This document shows, one piece after another, positions 1-5,938 of a stretch of DNA of 12,274 bases (position 1 is the stretch's first letter; each line of letters opens with the position of its first letter). The notes beneath the pieces are model-generated. The model was not told the origin of the DNA. It made no database searches and was given only the letters and a program-made list of their open reading frames with translations. Position numbers and translations under genes: made by a program. The DNA is from Alphaproteobacteria bacterium (GTDB lineage Bacteria; Pseudomonadota; Alphaproteobacteria; Puniceispirillales; Puniceispirillaceae): assembly GCA_011526395.1 (NCBI GenBank), contig WTHW01000013.1, positions 1,987-14,260 on the forward strand, written 5' to 3'.

Positions 1-668
1 TTTCAATGCCTATGCCAGTAACGCGCAATGTATTGAAAATGATAATGGCCCGTATTATTCGATTAAATCAGGTGCAAACGGGATTAATATATTTGCAAGT
101 CACGCGCGGTGTAGCACGCCGCGATCATAAATGGTCTGCAAGCTTAAAACCTGCTTTGATTGTTACGGCCAAAAATACTATGGCAAAAATGCCACAGGAA
201 GTTGCGCCTGTTGAAGTTATCACTGTTCCAGATGAAAGATGGGATAGACGCGATATAAAGACCATACAGCTATTGCCAAATTGCCTAGCAAAACAAAAAG
301 CTTTTGAGGCAGGTGCTTATGAAGCATTAATGATAGATAAAGATGGCTCTATTACCGAGGGGTCCAGCTCAAATGCATGGCTAGTCACGAAAGATGGTGT
401 GCTTGTAACACGTCCTGCCAATCATAAAATACTAAATGGTATAACACGGCGTGCCGTAATGGCTGTTGCTCAAGAATTGCAACTTCGCATCGAAGAACGT
501 GATTTCACCGTCGCTGAGATTAAAGAGGCGTCTGAAGCGTTTCTAACAAGCGCATCTTCGCTTGTAACAGCGATCGGTTCAATTGATGGAGACAAAGTTA
601 ACAATGGTGGAGTCGGCCCAGTAGCCAAAAGGTTGCGAATTGCGTATATTGAAGAGGTGACTTCGTAA
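1..668 (+). CDS. dat: D-amino-acid aminotransferase (PLP fold type IV), 5' end cut by window edge
   Basis: Pyridoxal-phosphate transaminase of fold type IV, the D-alanine aminotransferase / branched-chain aminotransferase / ADC lyase group. It would exchange amino groups between D-amino acids and 2-oxo acids in the cytoplasm. The frame is open to the left edge, so the true start lies outside; about 65-70 N-terminal residues of a usual ~285 appear to be missing. Counting from the Met at position 6, a family-typical stretch GLIYLQVTRG lies at 26-35. The likely Schiff-base lysine is K85 in DIKTIQLL, followed by LAKQKAFEAGAYEAL. TEGSSSN (117-123), LNGITRR (143-149) and the SEAFLTSAS segment (176-184) line the cofactor and substrate pocket in relatives. 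GPVAKRL near the C-terminus is also typical. It lies 38 bp upstream of hfq, an arrangement known in alphaproteobacteria. D-amino-acid specificity, rather than a branched-chain one, is inferred mostly from the sequence style and context. Confidence 0.85.
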   Translation, partial: SMPMPVTRNVLKMIMARIIRLNQVQTGLIYLQVTRGVARRDHKWSASLKPALIVTAKNTMAKMPQEVAPVEVITVPDERWDRRDIKTIQLLPNCLAKQKAFEAGAYEALMIDKDGSITEGSSSNAWLVTKDGVLVTRPANHKILNGITRRAVMAVAQELQLRIEERDFTVAEIKEASEAFLTSASSLVTAIGSIDGDKVNNGGVGPVAKRLRIAYIEEVTS

Positions 669-694
669 TCACAATGTGGTGATGACGTGTTTTT
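664..694 (+). promoter_or_regulatory. hairpin plus T-run between dat and hfq (possible attenuator)
   Basis: Positions 664-672 (CGTAATCAC) pair with 679-687 (GTGATGACG). This gives eight base pairs with one A-G mismatch, closed by the 6-nt loop AATGTG. TGTTTTT follows at 688-694. The structure starts on the last codons of dat and ends directly before the hfq Shine-Dalgarno GGGA (695-698). It has the layout of a weak intrinsic terminator or attenuator, and could instead be a 5'-leader hairpin that controls hfq. The stem is interrupted and only moderately GC-rich, so read-through is expected. The structure is seen directly; its function is inference. Confidence 0.4.
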
Positions 695-706
695 GGGACG
701 CAATTT

Positions 707-937
707 ATGGAAAAGCAAAATAATTTGCAGGATATATTTTTAAACCAAATGAGAAAACAGCACGAGCCTGTGACTGTATTTCTGGTAAACGGGATAAAGC
801 TGCAGGGCATCATTACTTGGTTTGATAATTACTCTATGCTGTTAAAGCGTGATGGCCAAATTCAACTTATCTATAAACATGCCGTCTCTACAATCATGCC
901 TGTAAACACAGTTGATTTTAACGTTGAACAGGATTGA
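707..937 (+). CDS. hfq: RNA chaperone Hfq
   Basis: Hexameric Sm-like RNA chaperone that pairs small RNAs with mRNAs and affects mRNA stability and translation. At 76 aa it is essentially the Sm core with almost no C-terminal tail, as usual in alphaproteobacteria. Visible are NLQDIFLN (6-13; Q8 and D9 correspond to proximal-face residues), the Sm1 segment with VNGIKLQG (27-34), FDNY (39-42) and the Sm2 motif YKHAVSTIMP (56-65). Y42 replaces the more usual phenylalanine of the proximal face, and F25 stands where E. coli has Y25 on the distal face; both are conservative changes. The rim carries R16-K17 and H19. The ATG at 707 has GGGA 8 nt upstream. The gene follows dat by 38 bp, and the phosphatase gene starts 15 nt after its stop, so co-transcription is likely, possibly modulated by the hairpin at 664-694. 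Confidence 0.97.
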   Translation: MEKQNNLQDIFLNQMRKQHEPVTVFLVNGIKLQGIITWFDNYSMLLKRDGQIQLIYKHAVSTIMPVNTVDFNVEQD

Positions 938-952
938 TTGAGGCGACTATTT

Positions 953-1822
953 ATGTCAGATGACCAAATAGGATTGGTTGATGCCGTGGCATCCTTAATG
1001 GTTGAGGCAGCGCAAACAATCATTCTACCCTTGTTTAATAATCTATCGGATGAAGATATCGCAACCAAGTCATCTGATAGCGATTTTGTGACGGTTGCAG
1101 ATAGAGATGCTGAGTTTTGGCTAATACCAAAATTGGAACCATTGCTTACTGATGCAATTGCAATTGGTGAAGAAAGCATTTCTGACGACCCAAAATTGGG
1201 TAAAAAAATATCAAATTCTCTCTCATTTGTTATCGACCCGATTGATGGCACACGGAATTTTATTAACGGATCACATCATTTTTGTTCCATGATATCGCTA
1301 ATTGATTGCGGCGAGCCTCTGATATCTTGGATTTATAGGCCGATTGATAATGACATAGTTGTTGCGGTAGCAGGTGAGGGCGTTTTTCATATGCTACTTT
1401 CAGAGGATGCCCAATTAACAGATTGGGAGCCAGTCCATCGTACTTTTGAAAGATTTCAATTGTCCGATATGATTGGAACCGGTGGCATCAAAGGTTTGTC
1501 TGGTGAGCGTAAGCTGCAAGTGCGCAACCAGCTGCGTGCTCTTGCACATAGGCGCTTAATTGGAAGTGCTGGTTGTGAGGCTGTGCTTTTAGCTTTAGGT
1601 GAACATGATTTTTTAATGCACGCAAAGACAACAGCGTGGGATCATACACCTGTTGATTTAATCGCTAACGAGATAGGGCTTTTCAGTGCGTCACTGCCGA
1701 CAGCAAATGCATATTCACCATTATGTGATGATGCTATTTTAGTGGCGCCTGATAAAGATAGTTGGCTAGCGCTTGCCAATCATATTTGGCCAGATCCGGT
1801 CACGAAACCTCAGTCGTTTTAG
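953..1822 (+). CDS. inositol monophosphatase family phosphatase
   Basis: Mg2+-dependent, lithium-sensitive-type phosphatase of the IMPase superfamily (SuhB, HisN, CysQ and FBPase relatives), 289 aa. Family motifs seen: K39 and D44 in the TKSSDSDFVTVAD segment, GEES at 72-75 (metal-binding Glu), DPIDGTRNF at 95-103 (metal-binding Asp) and WD at 229-230 with the following HTPVDLIANEIG. The DGTRNF form is closer to SuhB/IMPase (DGTTNF) than to classic HisN, but the substrate (inositol phosphate, histidinol phosphate or a nucleotide phosphate) cannot be settled from sequence alone. The ATG at 953 is chosen over an in-frame TTG at 938 because GAGG at 940-943 sits 9 nt before the ATG and lies inside the longer reading. 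It directly follows hfq, and its last 23 bp overlap the 3' end of mazG on the other strand. Confidence 0.88.
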   Translation: MSDDQIGLVDAVASLMVEAAQTIILPLFNNLSDEDIATKSSDSDFVTVADRDAEFWLIPKLEPLLTDAIAIGEESISDDPKLGKKISNSLSFVIDPIDGTRNFINGSHHFCSMISLIDCGEPLISWIYRPIDNDIVVAVAGEGVFHMLLSEDAQLTDWEPVHRTFERFQLSDMIGTGGIKGLSGERKLQVRNQLRALAHRRLIGSAGCEAVLLALGEHDFLMHAKTTAWDHTPVDLIANEIGLFSASLPTANAYSPLCDDAILVAPDKDSWLALANHIWPDPVTKPQSF

Positions 1823-2612
1823 CCTTTTGCCATAAAGCTTCCATCTCTTCTAATGACGCGTCGCTCAATGATAAGCCTCTTTCATTTGTTTGTGACTCTA
1901 CAAATTTAAAACGTCGCTCAAACTTACGGTTGCATGTCAATAAGGCTGTTTCTGGGTCTACACCAACTTTTCTTGCTAAGTTTGCAGCAACAAACAAAAT
2001 ATCACCAACTTCATCTTCCAGTCGTTTGTGGTCATTTGGATTGGTTTCATATGCCTCTTGCAACTCTTTTGTTTCTTCAGCCATTTTTTCAATGACTGCG
2101 TTTAAATCTGGCCAATCAAAGCCAACTCTAGCGGCGCGTTTTTGTAACTTTGCAGCGCGAACCATGGCGGGAAGGGTGATGGCAACATCATCTAAGATTG
2201 AACCATTTGGTGAGGTGTCACCTCTTTCCTGCGCCTTCATATCTTCCCATGCCATTTTTGTGCTTTTAGCATCTTTTTGGGTGCTAGCTCCAAAAACATG
2301 AGGGTGGCGCCGCACCATTTTATCTGAAATGGCTCTGACAACATCTGTTAATTCAAAACTGCCTTCTTCTTTTGCCATTTGGGAATGAAAGATAACTTGC
2401 AATAACAAATCACCTAATTCATCTGCTAGTTTATCTCTATCACCACTATAGACAGCTTCTGATACCTCATAAGCTTCTTCAATGGTATAGGGAGCTATCG
2501 ATGCAAAATCTTGCTCAATATCCCAAGGGCAACCAGTCACAGGATCGCGCAAATCACTCATAATCTTAACAAGTCGATCAATTTGCTCGTGAAGTATCGC
2601 ATTATTTGACAT
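1800..2612 (-). CDS. mazG: nucleoside triphosphate pyrophosphohydrolase MazG
   Basis: Hydrolyses (d)NTPs to NMP and pyrophosphate; cytoplasmic house-cleaning enzyme that in E. coli also affects (p)ppGpp-related stress responses. The 270-aa length matches the full two-domain bacterial form. The N-terminal MazG domain has GCPWDIEQ (27-34), EEAYEVSEA (45-53) and DELGDLLLQ (64-72), the EExxE...DExxD metal-binding pattern, then RRHPHVFG (101-108). The second domain repeats the pattern with EETKELQEA (179-187) and DEVGDILF (200-207), so both sites look intact. The ATG at 2612 has AAGGA at 2619-2623, 6 nt upstream. The gene diverges from the DUF502 gene across a 95-bp spacer. Its 3' end runs 23 bp into the opposing phosphatase gene. 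In many alphaproteobacteria mazG lies downstream of hfq-hflX on the same strand; here it is inverted and hflX is absent. Confidence 0.96.
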   Translation of the reverse strand: MSNNAILHEQIDRLVKIMSDLRDPVTGCPWDIEQDFASIAPYTIEEAYEVSEAVYSGDRDKLADELGDLLLQVIFHSQMAKEEGSFELTDVVRAISDKMVRRHPHVFGASTQKDAKSTKMAWEDMKAQERGDTSPNGSILDDVAITLPAMVRAAKLQKRAARVGFDWPDLNAVIEKMAEETKELQEAYETNPNDHKRLEDEVGDILFVAANLARKVGVDPETALLTCNRKFERRFKFVESQTNERGLSLSDASLEEMEALWQKAKTTEVS

Positions 2613-2707
2613 GGATTTTCCTTAATTATGTTATGATGTAAGCAGGTGATGAATCATCGCTTCAATAAAGACTAACAAAGCTACCATTTTTATTATGAGG
2701 ATGCGTG
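2613..2707. promoter_or_regulatory. divergent intergenic region mazG / DUF502 gene with 11-bp palindrome
   Basis: This 95-bp AT-rich spacer must carry the promoters of both mazG (leftward) and the DUF502 gene (rightward). It contains the inverted repeat GATGA-A-TCATC at 2648-2658, perfect over five bases per arm around one central base, near the middle. That is a plausible place for an operator serving both genes, but a repeat this short can arise by chance. No promoter with good -35 and -10 boxes can be named. TATTAT (2691-2696) lies so close to the DUF502 ribosome binding site GAGGA (2697-2701) that it is a poor -10 candidate. Confidence 0.35.
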
Positions 2708-3370
2708 ATGAGTGAGCAACCAATAAAAACAGATGCAAGCCTAAAGCCAACATTTTTTGCCCGTATAAGAGGGTGGTTCCTAACGGGGTTACTGGTCACC
2801 GCACCAATCATGTTGACGGTTTATATCACATGGTTGTTTGTTGATATTATTGATGGCTGGGTGACTGAATTATTGCCGCCAGCCTTTCGTGACACGATTT
2901 ACTCATCAATCCCGGGCGTTGGCCTCATCATAGGGGCGATTGCCATCACCATAGTCGGCGCATTGGCAGCAGGTTTCTTCGGGAGATGGATTATAAGAGC
3001 AGGTGAAAGCCTGTTAAATCGTATGCCAATCATTGGCAAGATTTATGGCGCTGTTAAACAGATTTTGGAAACGGTGCTAGCCTCACAATCAGATGCATTT
3101 CGTGAAGTTGTGCTTGTTGAATACCCTCGCAAAGATGTGTGGGTTGTTGGTTTCGTCACGGGAACAAGTAAAGGGGAAGTGCAAAGCACAACGCCGAACG
3201 AAACTGTAAATGTGTTTGTACCCACAACACCTAACCCAACATCAGGCTTTTTGTTGTTCTGCCCAAAAAATGAATTGAAATATCTTGAAATGAGTGTTGA
3301 GGATGCGGTGAAATTGGTTGTATCTGGCGGTATTGTGACACCACCTTATGAGCCTAAGAAAGAGAAGTGA
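2708..3370 (+). CDS. DUF502 family inner-membrane protein
   Basis: Member of the widespread DUF502 family of membrane proteins, whose molecular function is not established. The 220-aa protein has a short polar N-terminus, a first hydrophobic helix at about 24-47 (following FFARIRGWF), a second at about 70-92, and a long soluble C-terminal part. The family signature is clear: RMPIIGKIYGAVKQ (105-118), then FREVVLVEYPRKDVW (131-145) and VPTTPNPTSGFLLF (171-184). The ATG at 2708 is preferred to the in-frame GTG at 2705 because GAGGA (2697-2701) is 6 nt from the ATG but only 3 nt from the GTG. The gene is transcribed away from mazG and faces recG, with only 2 bp between the two stop codons. A strong hairpin terminator begins on the last base of its stop codon. 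Confidence 0.92.
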   Translation: MSEQPIKTDASLKPTFFARIRGWFLTGLLVTAPIMLTVYITWLFVDIIDGWVTELLPPAFRDTIYSSIPGVGLIIGAIAITIVGALAAGFFGRWIIRAGESLLNRMPIIGKIYGAVKQILETVLASQSDAFREVVLVEYPRKDVWVVGFVTGTSKGEVQSTTPNETVNVFVPTTPNPTSGFLLFCPKNELKYLEMSVEDAVKLVVSGGIVTPPYEPKKEK

Positions 3371-3410
3371 CGCTATCCTGAGTTCAGATATTGGATAGCG
3401 TTGTCTTTTT
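3370..3410 (+). terminator. intrinsic terminator of the DUF502 gene, inside recG 3' coding sequence
   Basis: ACGCTATCC (3370-3378) pairs perfectly with GGATAGCGT (3393-3401), a 9-bp stem with a 14-nt loop. It is followed by a T-rich run TTGTCTTTTT (3401-3410). On the plus strand this is a good Rho-independent terminator starting at the final base of the DUF502 stop codon. The same DNA encodes the last residues and stop codon of recG on the minus strand. On the minus strand the downstream flank is only a mixed pyrimidine tract (TTCTCTTTCTT), so termination of recG transcripts here would be weaker. Confidence 0.8.
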
Positions 3411-5472
3411 CAAACAGGCTCAATAAAAGCCTATATTTTAGAGCCTCATCTCCGTCTAAATTTGGGTTATTTGCTATTATTTTATCGGCTTCGGCACGTG
3501 CATAAGGAATAAGTCCTGCATGAGCAGCAAAGTCGACCATAGCAAATTCTGGCATGCCTGATTGTCTCTGACCAAGAATTTCGCCTGGACCCCTTAGTCT
3601 TAAATCTTCTTCTGCTAAACGAAATCCATCGTTCGATTCTCGCATTACAAGTAGCCGCGCATTGGCTGTCTCGCTTAATGGCCCTTTATAGGCTAACAGG
3701 CATGCTGATTGCTGACTTCCTCTACCCACACGTCCCCGCAGCTGGTGGAGCTGTGCAAGGCCAAAGCGTTCAGCATGCTCAATGATCATGATGCCTGCTT
3801 CTGGAACATCCACACCAACTTCAATGACAGTCGTAGCAACAAGAAGTTGGGATTCCCCTGATTGAAAACGCGACATTGCACGTTCTTTTTCATCAGCTTT
3901 CATCCGTCCATGGACAATTGCGGGCTGTGTATCTGGCAATAATCGCTGCAATATGGCAAAGCGCTCCTCAGCCGCCATGACGTCTGATTTGTCACTCTCC
4001 TCGACTAGAGGGCAAATCCAATAGGCACGAAAGTCTTTTGATAATTTGGCCCGCAATTTTTCAACTATCTCAGCGATGCGGTCTATATTTATGACGGCTG
4101 TATCAATATCTTTGCGCCCAGGTGGCTTTTCATCAATAATGCTCGATTGCAAGTCACCATATGCCGTCATAGACAAGGTGCGTGGGATGGGCGTGGCTGT
4201 CATAACCAATACGTCACAATTGCCGCCTTTATTGCTAAGTGTCATGCGCTGTTTCACGCCAAAGCGATGTTGCTCATCGACAACAGCCAATCCTAAATCA
4301 TGAAATATTACATCATCTGTCAATAATGCATGAGTGCCGATAATAATTGGGGTATTACCTGCTGAAATATCAGATAAAATTTGTGTCTTAGCCTTTGTTT
4401 TTGCGCCACCAATGAGCAAGCATGTATCGATATTAAGGGGTGCCAGTAATGATGTTATGCTTTTGTAATGTTGTTTAGCTAATATTTCTGTTGGTGCTAG
4501 TAAAACGGCTTGTTTGCCTGTTTCAACGGCGTGAAGCATCGCAAGCAGAGCGACTAATGTTTTTCCTGCACCCACATCACCCTGTACAAGGCGAAGCATG
4601 CGCATATCTTGAGATTGATCTTGATAAATCTCTTGTAGGACGCGGGTTTGTGCGCTAGTTAGCGCAAATGGCAAAGATTGCAACAACGCTGAACGCAAAT
4701 TGCCATTGCCTTTGATAACTTTGCCCTTGGTTGCTATGGTCGTTTGCTGTCTTATAAGTGCAAGGGCAAGTTGATTGGCAAGAAGTTCATCATAAGCCAG
4801 TCTCTCTCTAGCGGGGCAAAGACTATTTAGATCATCTTCATTTTGCGGTGCATGTAACATAGCCATCGCATCATCAAAATCAGGCCATTTGTTTTTTTCT
4901 TTTATATCAGCATTGATCCATTCTTCCTGTTTGACGACCTTTGGAATTGCTGCCTGAATGGCTTTGCGCAATGTTTTGCCCTTAAGACCGGCTGTAAGAG
5001 GGTATACAGGCTCAATCAAAGGCAGCTGTGCTAAATCTGCTAATGGTAAAATATAATCCGGGTGAGAGAGTTGCACGCGCCCATTAAATAGCTCTGCTGT
5101 GCCAGATATGACCCGTTTCTCCCCGATTGGCAGCATCCTTTGCAGATAATTTGGGTCTGCTTTGAAAAATACAATCTCTATTTCACCGCTGTCATTCTCG
5201 GCTATAATTCGTGCAGGCCTAGATATATGACGAGGGGGAATGTTGTGTTGTGTGACAACAACTTCAAGCGTTACCATTTGCCCTGATACAATCTCTGCAA
5301 TGCTCGGGCGCGCTCTGCGGTCAATTAAACTCACAGGTGCATGACGCAAAACATCAATAACAGCCGGGCCAATTTTCTTTTCAATGATGCTTCCAAGACG
5401 GCTACCTATGCCTGGCAGAGTCGTCACACTTGCAAAAAGAGGAAATATAGAAGTAGGGCGGCTAAGGTGCAT
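3373..5472 (-). CDS. recG: ATP-dependent DNA helicase RecG
   Basis: Superfamily 2 double-strand DNA translocase that remodels stalled forks, branch-migrates Holliday junctions and removes R-loops. At 699 aa it is full length. An N-terminal helical part with a helix-hairpin-helix-like LPGIGSRLG (19-27) precedes the OB-fold wedge domain (about 60-150). The helicase core shows LTSAQ (271-275), Walker A GDVGAGKT (298-305), DEQH (399-402), TATPIPRT (425-432), TTVIEVGVDVP (547-557) and motif VI QLRGRVGRG (577-585). The RLRGPGEILGQRQSG segment (625-639) and the C-terminal TRG-type region follow. The ATG at 5472 fits the N-terminus usual for alphaproteobacterial RecG, although its ribosome binding site is weak (ACGAAAA just upstream). 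It diverges from sdhE-mfd, a conserved alphaproteobacterial arrangement. Confidence 0.98.
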   Translation of the reverse strand: MHLSRPTSIFPLFASVTTLPGIGSRLGSIIEKKIGPAVIDVLRHAPVSLIDRRARPSIAEIVSGQMVTLEVVVTQHNIPPRHISRPARIIAENDSGEIEIVFFKADPNYLQRMLPIGEKRVISGTAELFNGRVQLSHPDYILPLADLAQLPLIEPVYPLTAGLKGKTLRKAIQAAIPKVVKQEEWINADIKEKNKWPDFDDAMAMLHAPQNEDDLNSLCPARERLAYDELLANQLALALIRQQTTIATKGKVIKGNGNLRSALLQSLPFALTSAQTRVLQEIYQDQSQDMRMLRLVQGDVGAGKTLVALLAMLHAVETGKQAVLLAPTEILAKQHYKSITSLLAPLNIDTCLLIGGAKTKAKTQILSDISAGNTPIIIGTHALLTDDVIFHDLGLAVVDEQHRFGVKQRMTLSNKGGNCDVLVMTATPIPRTLSMTAYGDLQSSIIDEKPPGRKDIDTAVINIDRIAEIVEKLRAKLSKDFRAYWICPLVEESDKSDVMAAEERFAILQRLLPDTQPAIVHGRMKADEKERAMSRFQSGESQLLVATTVIEVGVDVPEAGIMIIEHAERFGLAQLHQLRGRVGRGSQQSACLLAYKGPLSETANARLLVMRESNDGFRLAEEDLRLRGPGEILGQRQSGMPEFAMVDFAAHAGLIPYARAEADKIIANNPNLDGDEALKYRLLLSLFEKDNAIQYLNSG

Positions 5473-5670
5473 TTTTCGTTACAGCGTTATTTACCAAAAG
5501 TTGGTTCTTAATATTGTGAATTTGATAGTACAAAATGACTGGAAATACACTACATTGCCATGTAATAGGAATGTGCGTCAATCCATCAAGAATGGCATTT
5601 AAAACAGATAGTTGTACGCCTCATAATAATGATACTTTTAATAAGCCCATAAGCTGTGCTGGAAGAGAAT
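5473..5670. promoter_or_regulatory. divergent intergenic region recG / sdhE, 198 bp
   Basis: Longest non-coding stretch in the window, AT-rich and lying between two divergent start codons, so it should hold the promoters of recG (leftward) and sdhE-mfd (rightward). TTGTAC occurs on both strands as a possible -35 element (near 5609-5614 for sdhE and within 5527-5533 for recG), but neither is followed by a good -10 box at the usual 16-18 bp. I see no convincing LexA box, strong hairpin, riboswitch or small coding gene. Confidence 0.35.
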
Positions 5671-5934
5671 ATGACAGAAACTGACGAGATGATGAGGCGC
5701 CGGCTAATATATCGTGCGAGCTATACAGGTATGAAAGAAACTGACCTTCTACTAGGGCAGTTCGCGAAACGCCATTTACCAGAATTAGACCGCAAGTCAT
5801 TGATAGAATTCGAAGAATTACTAGATGCAGGCGATCCATCCATATTCGCGTGGGTGCGCGGTGATGAGGATGTTCCTGAGCAATATAATACATCAGTATT
5901 TTCTCTCATAAAACAGTTTCAAGTATCTAAGTAA
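5671..5934 (+). CDS. sdhE: FAD assembly factor SdhE (succinate dehydrogenase assembly factor 2 family)
   Basis: Small cytoplasmic protein (DUF339/Sdh5 family) that promotes covalent attachment of FAD to the flavoprotein subunit SdhA, and in some bacteria FrdA. At 87 aa it has normal length. The family core is RRRLIYRASYTGMKETDLLLGQFA, residues 9-32, followed by the acidic helix ending EFEELLDAGDPSIFAWVRG. The conserved RGxxE motif here reads TGMKE (T19-G20-M21-K22-E23), so the arginine is replaced by threonine while Gly and Glu are kept. The ATG at 5671 has GGAAG (5661-5665) 5 nt upstream. An upstream in-frame GTG at 5656 would add five residues and has no comparable ribosome binding site. 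mfd starts 4 nt after the stop, so the two are probably translated from one mRNA. Confidence 0.93.
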   Translation: MTETDEMMRRRLIYRASYTGMKETDLLLGQFAKRHLPELDRKSLIEFEELLDAGDPSIFAWVRGDEDVPEQYNTSVFSLIKQFQVSK

Positions 5935-5938
5935 GATA

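Noticed and set aside
1..668. Frameshift or pseudogene in the aminotransferase
   Set aside because: The missing N-terminus is explained by the window edge; the frame is open to base 1 and all later motifs, including the lysine, are intact.
1762..1779. Hairpin TTGGC ... GCCAA as a terminator for mazG
   Set aside because: The stem is only five base pairs, lies inside the phosphatase coding region, and has no proper T-run on the minus strand.
1762..2301. Long plus-strand frame (179 codons) antisense to mazG
   Set aside because: The minus strand encodes an intact MazG with both catalytic motifs; the antisense frame has no recognisable domain or start signal.
2701..2715. Four-codon ATG frame overlapping the DUF502 start codon, as a regulatory mini-gene
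   Set aside because: It has no separate ribosome binding site at usable spacing and arises naturally from the ATGCGTGATGAGTGA sequence; the chance explanation is enough.
5504..5518. Possible SOS (LexA) box upstream of recG, starting GTTC
   Set aside because: The alphaproteobacterial box needs GTTC-N7-GTTC; here the second half is TGTG, so it does not match.
5556..5597. Inverted repeat TGCCAT ... ATGGCA in the recG/sdhE spacer
   Set aside because: The arms are only 6 bp with a 30-nt loop, which is expected by chance in a spacer of this size.
5384..5602. Small plus-strand open frame (72 codons) over the recG start and spacer
   Set aside because: It overlaps the conserved N-terminus of recG, has no family resemblance or ribosome binding site, and looks like a chance antisense frame.
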